This document shows, in pieces, positions 11,879 to 14,280 of a stretch of 14,280 nt of DNA. This DNA is from CAYGKP01 sp964350605 (lineage in GTDB: Bacteria; Bacteroidota; Bacteroidia; Cytophagales; JAAEPT01): NCBI GenBank assembly GCA_964350605.1, contig CAYGKP010000048.1, positions 1 to 14,280 of the forward strand. The letters run 5' to 3'. The notes beneath the pieces are model-generated. The model ran no database searches. It was not told where the DNA came from and saw only the letters and a list, made by a program, of their open reading frames with translations. The position numbers and the translations under genes are program-made. Each line of letters opens with the position of its first letter. The stretch's first letter is position 1.

Positions 11879-11890
11879 GGCGCATGCGCC
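11879..11890 (+). promoter_or_regulatory. Perfect 12-bp palindrome upstream of uvrA
   Basis: GGCGCATGCGCC is self-complementary and ends 16 nt before the uvrA ATG. It contrasts with the AT-rich sequence just before it. It does not resemble the E. coli or Bacillus SOS boxes. It may be an operator or may hide the translation start in mRNA; either is speculative. Confidence 0.4.
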
Positions 11891-11906
11891 AGGGGGTTAC
11901 ATCCAG

Positions 11907-14280
11907 ATGCCAGAAAACTTGACCATTGATCCGCCAATCGCCCCAGAGGGCACCAGCACGCGGGATTTTATTTTCATCGAGGGGGCCCGGGTCAACAACC
12001 TGCGCAGCCTGACGGTCGCCATTCCCCGCGGCAAGCTGACGGTCGTGACCGGGGTTTCCGGCTCGGGAAAATCCTCTTTGGCCTTCGACACCCTGTTTGC
12101 CGAAGGGCAGCGCCAGTACGTGGAAAGCCTGTCTTCCTATGCCCGCCAGTTTTTGGGCCGGATGGAAAAGCCCGATGTGGACGCGATCCGGGGGATCAGC
12201 CCGGCGGTTGCAATCGAACAGAAAGTCACCTCGCGCAACCCCCGCTCGACCGTTGGGACGGCGACCGAGATCTACGATTACCTAAAGCTGCTGTTCGCCC
12301 GCATCGGCGTGACAATCTCGCCTGTGACCGGAGAACCCGTTCGCAAGGACACCGTCGAGGATGTGCTCCAGGACATCGACAAGCTGGACGACGGCACACG
12401 TTTATATGTCCTGGCCCCCTTGGTGACCACCGAGGACCGCACGCTCCAGAAGGAGTTGGAAGTCCTCCAGCAAAAGGGCTTCAACCGCCTGTTGGTGGAA
12501 GGGGAAACCATCGAATTGCAGGACGTGCTAGATTCCAACCAGGAACAGGCGCTCGACGGAAAGGAACTTTTCATTCTGATTGACCGCGCGGTGGCCAAGA
12601 AAGACGACGAGGCCACGCGCTTTCGCCTGGGCGACTCGGTCCAGACGGCGTTCTTCGAGGGGCACGGGGCCTGCTTGATCGAGATTCTGGGTGGCGAGAC
12701 CCGGACCTATTCGGACCGCTTCGAAGCCGACGGCATGGTCTTCGAAGAACCGACCCCGGCCTTCTTCTCCTTCAACAATCCCTACGGTGCGTGCAAGCAC
12801 TGCGAAGGCTTTGGCGAGGTCTTGGGCATCGACCCGGGCTTGGTGTTTCCCAACCCAAACATCTCGGTCTATGAGGGCGCGATTGCCCCCTGGCGTGGCG
12901 AGGTGATGGGCGAATGGAACCGCAAACTGGTCGAATCGGGCATCGAGTTCGACTTCCCGATTCACCGCCCGTTTGGCGAGTTGAGCGAGACAGAGGTGGA
13001 CTTGCTCTGGACCGGAAACAAGCACTTCAAGGGCCTCCATGCCTTTTTCAAACACCTTGAATCCCAATTACATAAGATTCAATACCGCGTCATGCTGGCG
13101 CGCTACCGGGGCCGCACGACCTGCCCCGAATGCAAAGGCACCCGGATTCGCAAAGACGCGGGCTACGTGAAAGTCGGCGGCGCGGCGATCCAGGATTTGA
13201 TGCGCTTGCCCGTTGACAAACTCTCTGAGTTCTTCGAGCAACTCGAGCTGACCGATCACCAAGAGAAAGTCGCCGGCCGCCTGCTCCAAGAGATCCGCAG
13301 CCGCCTGGGCTACCTGCTCGAAGTGGGCCTCAGCTACCTGACCCTCACCCGCCAGATGAGCACCCTCTCGGGCGGCGAGTCGCAGCGCATCCGGCTCTCG
13401 ACCTCTCTCGGTTCGGCCCTGGTCGGGTCGATGTACATCCTCGATGAACCCTCCATCGGCTTGCACCCCCGCGATACCCAACGCCTCATTACGGTGCTCA
13501 AACGCCTGCGCGATTTGGGCAATACCGTCATCGTTGTCGAGCATGAGGAAGAGATCATGCGCGCGGCGGATTGCCTTATTGACATCGGCCCCGGTGCGGG
13601 GCATTTGGGCGGCGAACTCGTCTACATCGGTCGCCTGGACGAGATCGGCCCCGACACCCCCGGCCTGACGGCAGCCTACCTGCGCGGCGAGGAGGAGATT
13701 CCCTTACCGAACGTTCGGCGCAAAGCGTCGGGGAAAATCAAGCTCGACGGCGCGACGATGCACAACCTCAAAAACGCCTCGATCGAGATTCCGCTCGGGT
13801 GCCTCTCGGTGGTGACGGGTGTGTCCGGCTCTGGGAAGTCGACGCTCATCCGTCAATGCCTGTTCCCGCTGCTGCAACGCCACCTCAACCAACTGGGCCC
13901 CGGCGAGGCGAAGCAGGGCGAGCTCTCCGGCGACCTGTCGGCCATCGAAGCCTTGGAGTTCATCGACCAAAACCCCATCGGCAAGTCCTCGCGCTCGAAC
14001 CCGGTCACCTATGTGAAGGCCTACGACGCGATCCGCCAACTCTTCGCCGACCAACCTGTGGCCAAGCAGCGGGGTTATACCGCCAAGCAGTTCAGCTTCA
14101 ACGTCGAGGGCGGGCGGTGCGAGACCTGCCAAGGCGAAGGCGTGGTGCACGTCGAGATGCAGTTCATGGCCGACATCGAGCTGGAATGTGAGGAGTGCAA
14201 GGGCAAACGCTTCAAGGAGGAGACCTTGGAGATCACCTACAACGAGAAGACGATTTCCGATGTTCTGGGCCTGACGGTCG
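11907..14280 (+). CDS. uvrA: Excinuclease ABC subunit A (UvrA), C-terminus beyond the window
   Basis: The damage-recognition ATPase of nucleotide excision repair; it loads UvrB on distorted DNA. The frame is open from ATG 11907 to the right edge (791 codons), so roughly 150 residues are missing, including the second ABC signature and Walker B. Seen in order: Walker A 1 GVSGSGKS (49-56, Lys55); SLSSYARQFLGRMEKP and ISPAVAIEQK just after; first zinc site Cys296/Cys299 with Cys406/Cys409; signature LSGGESQRIRL (487-497); Walker B Asp513-Glu514 (ILDEPSIGLH); HEEE near 540; Walker A 2 (638-645, Lys644); NPIGKSSRSNPVTY; second zinc site Cys738/Cys741 (GGRCETCQGEG) with Cys761/Cys764. No frameshift. 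It is divergent from the sigma unit with a 177-bp gap. Confidence 0.97.
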   Translation, partial: MPENLTIDPPIAPEGTSTRDFIFIEGARVNNLRSLTVAIPRGKLTVVTGVSGSGKSSLAFDTLFAEGQRQYVESLSSYARQFLGRMEKPDVDAIRGISPAVAIEQKVTSRNPRSTVGTATEIYDYLKLLFARIGVTISPVTGEPVRKDTVEDVLQDIDKLDDGTRLYVLAPLVTTEDRTLQKELEVLQQKGFNRLLVEGETIELQDVLDSNQEQALDGKELFILIDRAVAKKDDEATRFRLGDSVQTAFFEGHGACLIEILGGETRTYSDRFEADGMVFEEPTPAFFSFNNPYGACKHCEGFGEVLGIDPGLVFPNPNISVYEGAIAPWRGEVMGEWNRKLVESGIEFDFPIHRPFGELSETEVDLLWTGNKHFKGLHAFFKHLESQLHKIQYRVMLARYRGRTTCPECKGTRIRKDAGYVKVGGAAIQDLMRLPVDKLSEFFEQLELTDHQEKVAGRLLQEIRSRLGYLLEVGLSYLTLTRQMSTLSGGESQRIRLSTSLGSALVGSMYILDEPSIGLHPRDTQRLITVLKRLRDLGNTVIVVEHEEEIMRAADCLIDIGPGAGHLGGELVYIGRLDEIGPDTPGLTAAYLRGEEEIPLPNVRRKASGKIKLDGATMHNLKNASIEIPLGCLSVVTGVSGSGKSTLIRQCLFPLLQRHLNQLGPGEAKQGELSGDLSAIEALEFIDQNPIGKSSRSNPVTYVKAYDAIRQLFADQPVAKQRGYTAKQFSFNVEGGRCETCQGEGVVHVEMQFMADIELECEECKGKRFKEETLEITYNEKTISDVLGLTV

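Noticed and set aside
12528..14150. Long minus-strand frames inside uvrA (12528-13067, 13068-13604, 13704-14150)
   Set aside because: All are antisense to an intact uvrA frame and show no family motif.
1..14280. CRISPR array, tRNA, rRNA, insertion sequence, prophage or toxin-antitoxin genes
   Set aside because: No repeated spacer pattern, cloverleaf, terminal inverted repeats, transposase or phage-like protein was seen; gene content is core metabolism, repair and gliding.

Overview
The window comes from a bacterium of the Bacteroidota with G+C-rich DNA (roughly 58-60 % by eye, not counted). Four things point to this phylum: the gliding / type IX secretion proteins GldD, GldE and GldB; a Bacteroidota-type HU protein; the tiny lysine/arginine-rich AURKAIP1/COX24-domain protein; and a promoter in front of HU that fits the Bacteroidota -33/-7 consensus (TTG, 19 bp, TAnnTTTG). 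I cannot name the class. The G+C content is high for the common flavobacteria.

Layout. (1) Positions 1-3130, minus strand: mutY, then ssb, gldE and the first 54 codons of gldD, which runs off the left edge. This mutY-ssb-gldE-gldD order is, from memory, widespread in the phylum. (2) Positions 3131-3225: a divergent, AT-richer promoter region. (3) Positions 3226-7198, plus strand: HU, an anchored TPR protein, an unusually short (29 aa) basic ribosomal-type protein gene, ribonuclease G (rng), and gldB, which overlaps the end of rng. (4) Positions 7209-11729, minus strand: an ECF sigma factor, a 74-aa candidate partner that overlaps it, nth (endonuclease III), a glutamine-dependent asparagine synthetase of the surface-polysaccharide type, and a family 4 glycosyltransferase. 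The last three genes are almost fused (2-nt and 1-nt gaps). This unit converges on gldB with only 10 bp between the stop codons. (5) Positions 11730-11906: a second divergent regulatory region. (6) Positions 11907-14280, plus strand: uvrA, open to the right edge and lacking roughly its last 150 residues.

The genes fall into three themes. The first is DNA maintenance (MutY, SSB, HU, Nth, UvrA). The second is gliding / type IX secretion (GldB, GldD, GldE). The third is RNA and translation (RNase G, the small basic protein, the sigma factor). The asparagine synthetase / glycosyltransferase pair looks like an accessory glycan module placed behind nth. Starts for ssb, gldB, asnB, the glycosyltransferase and others were trimmed to the conserved N-termini.

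I see no CRISPR array, tRNA, rRNA, insertion sequence or phage gene, and no convincing new multi-gene system. The most unexpected signals are small structures at gene junctions: a perfect 18-bp palindrome centred on the TPR start codon, a UUCG-capped hairpin before the basic protein gene, several hairpins in the rng leader, a hairpin filling the gap before nth, and a perfect 12-bp palindrome before uvrA.
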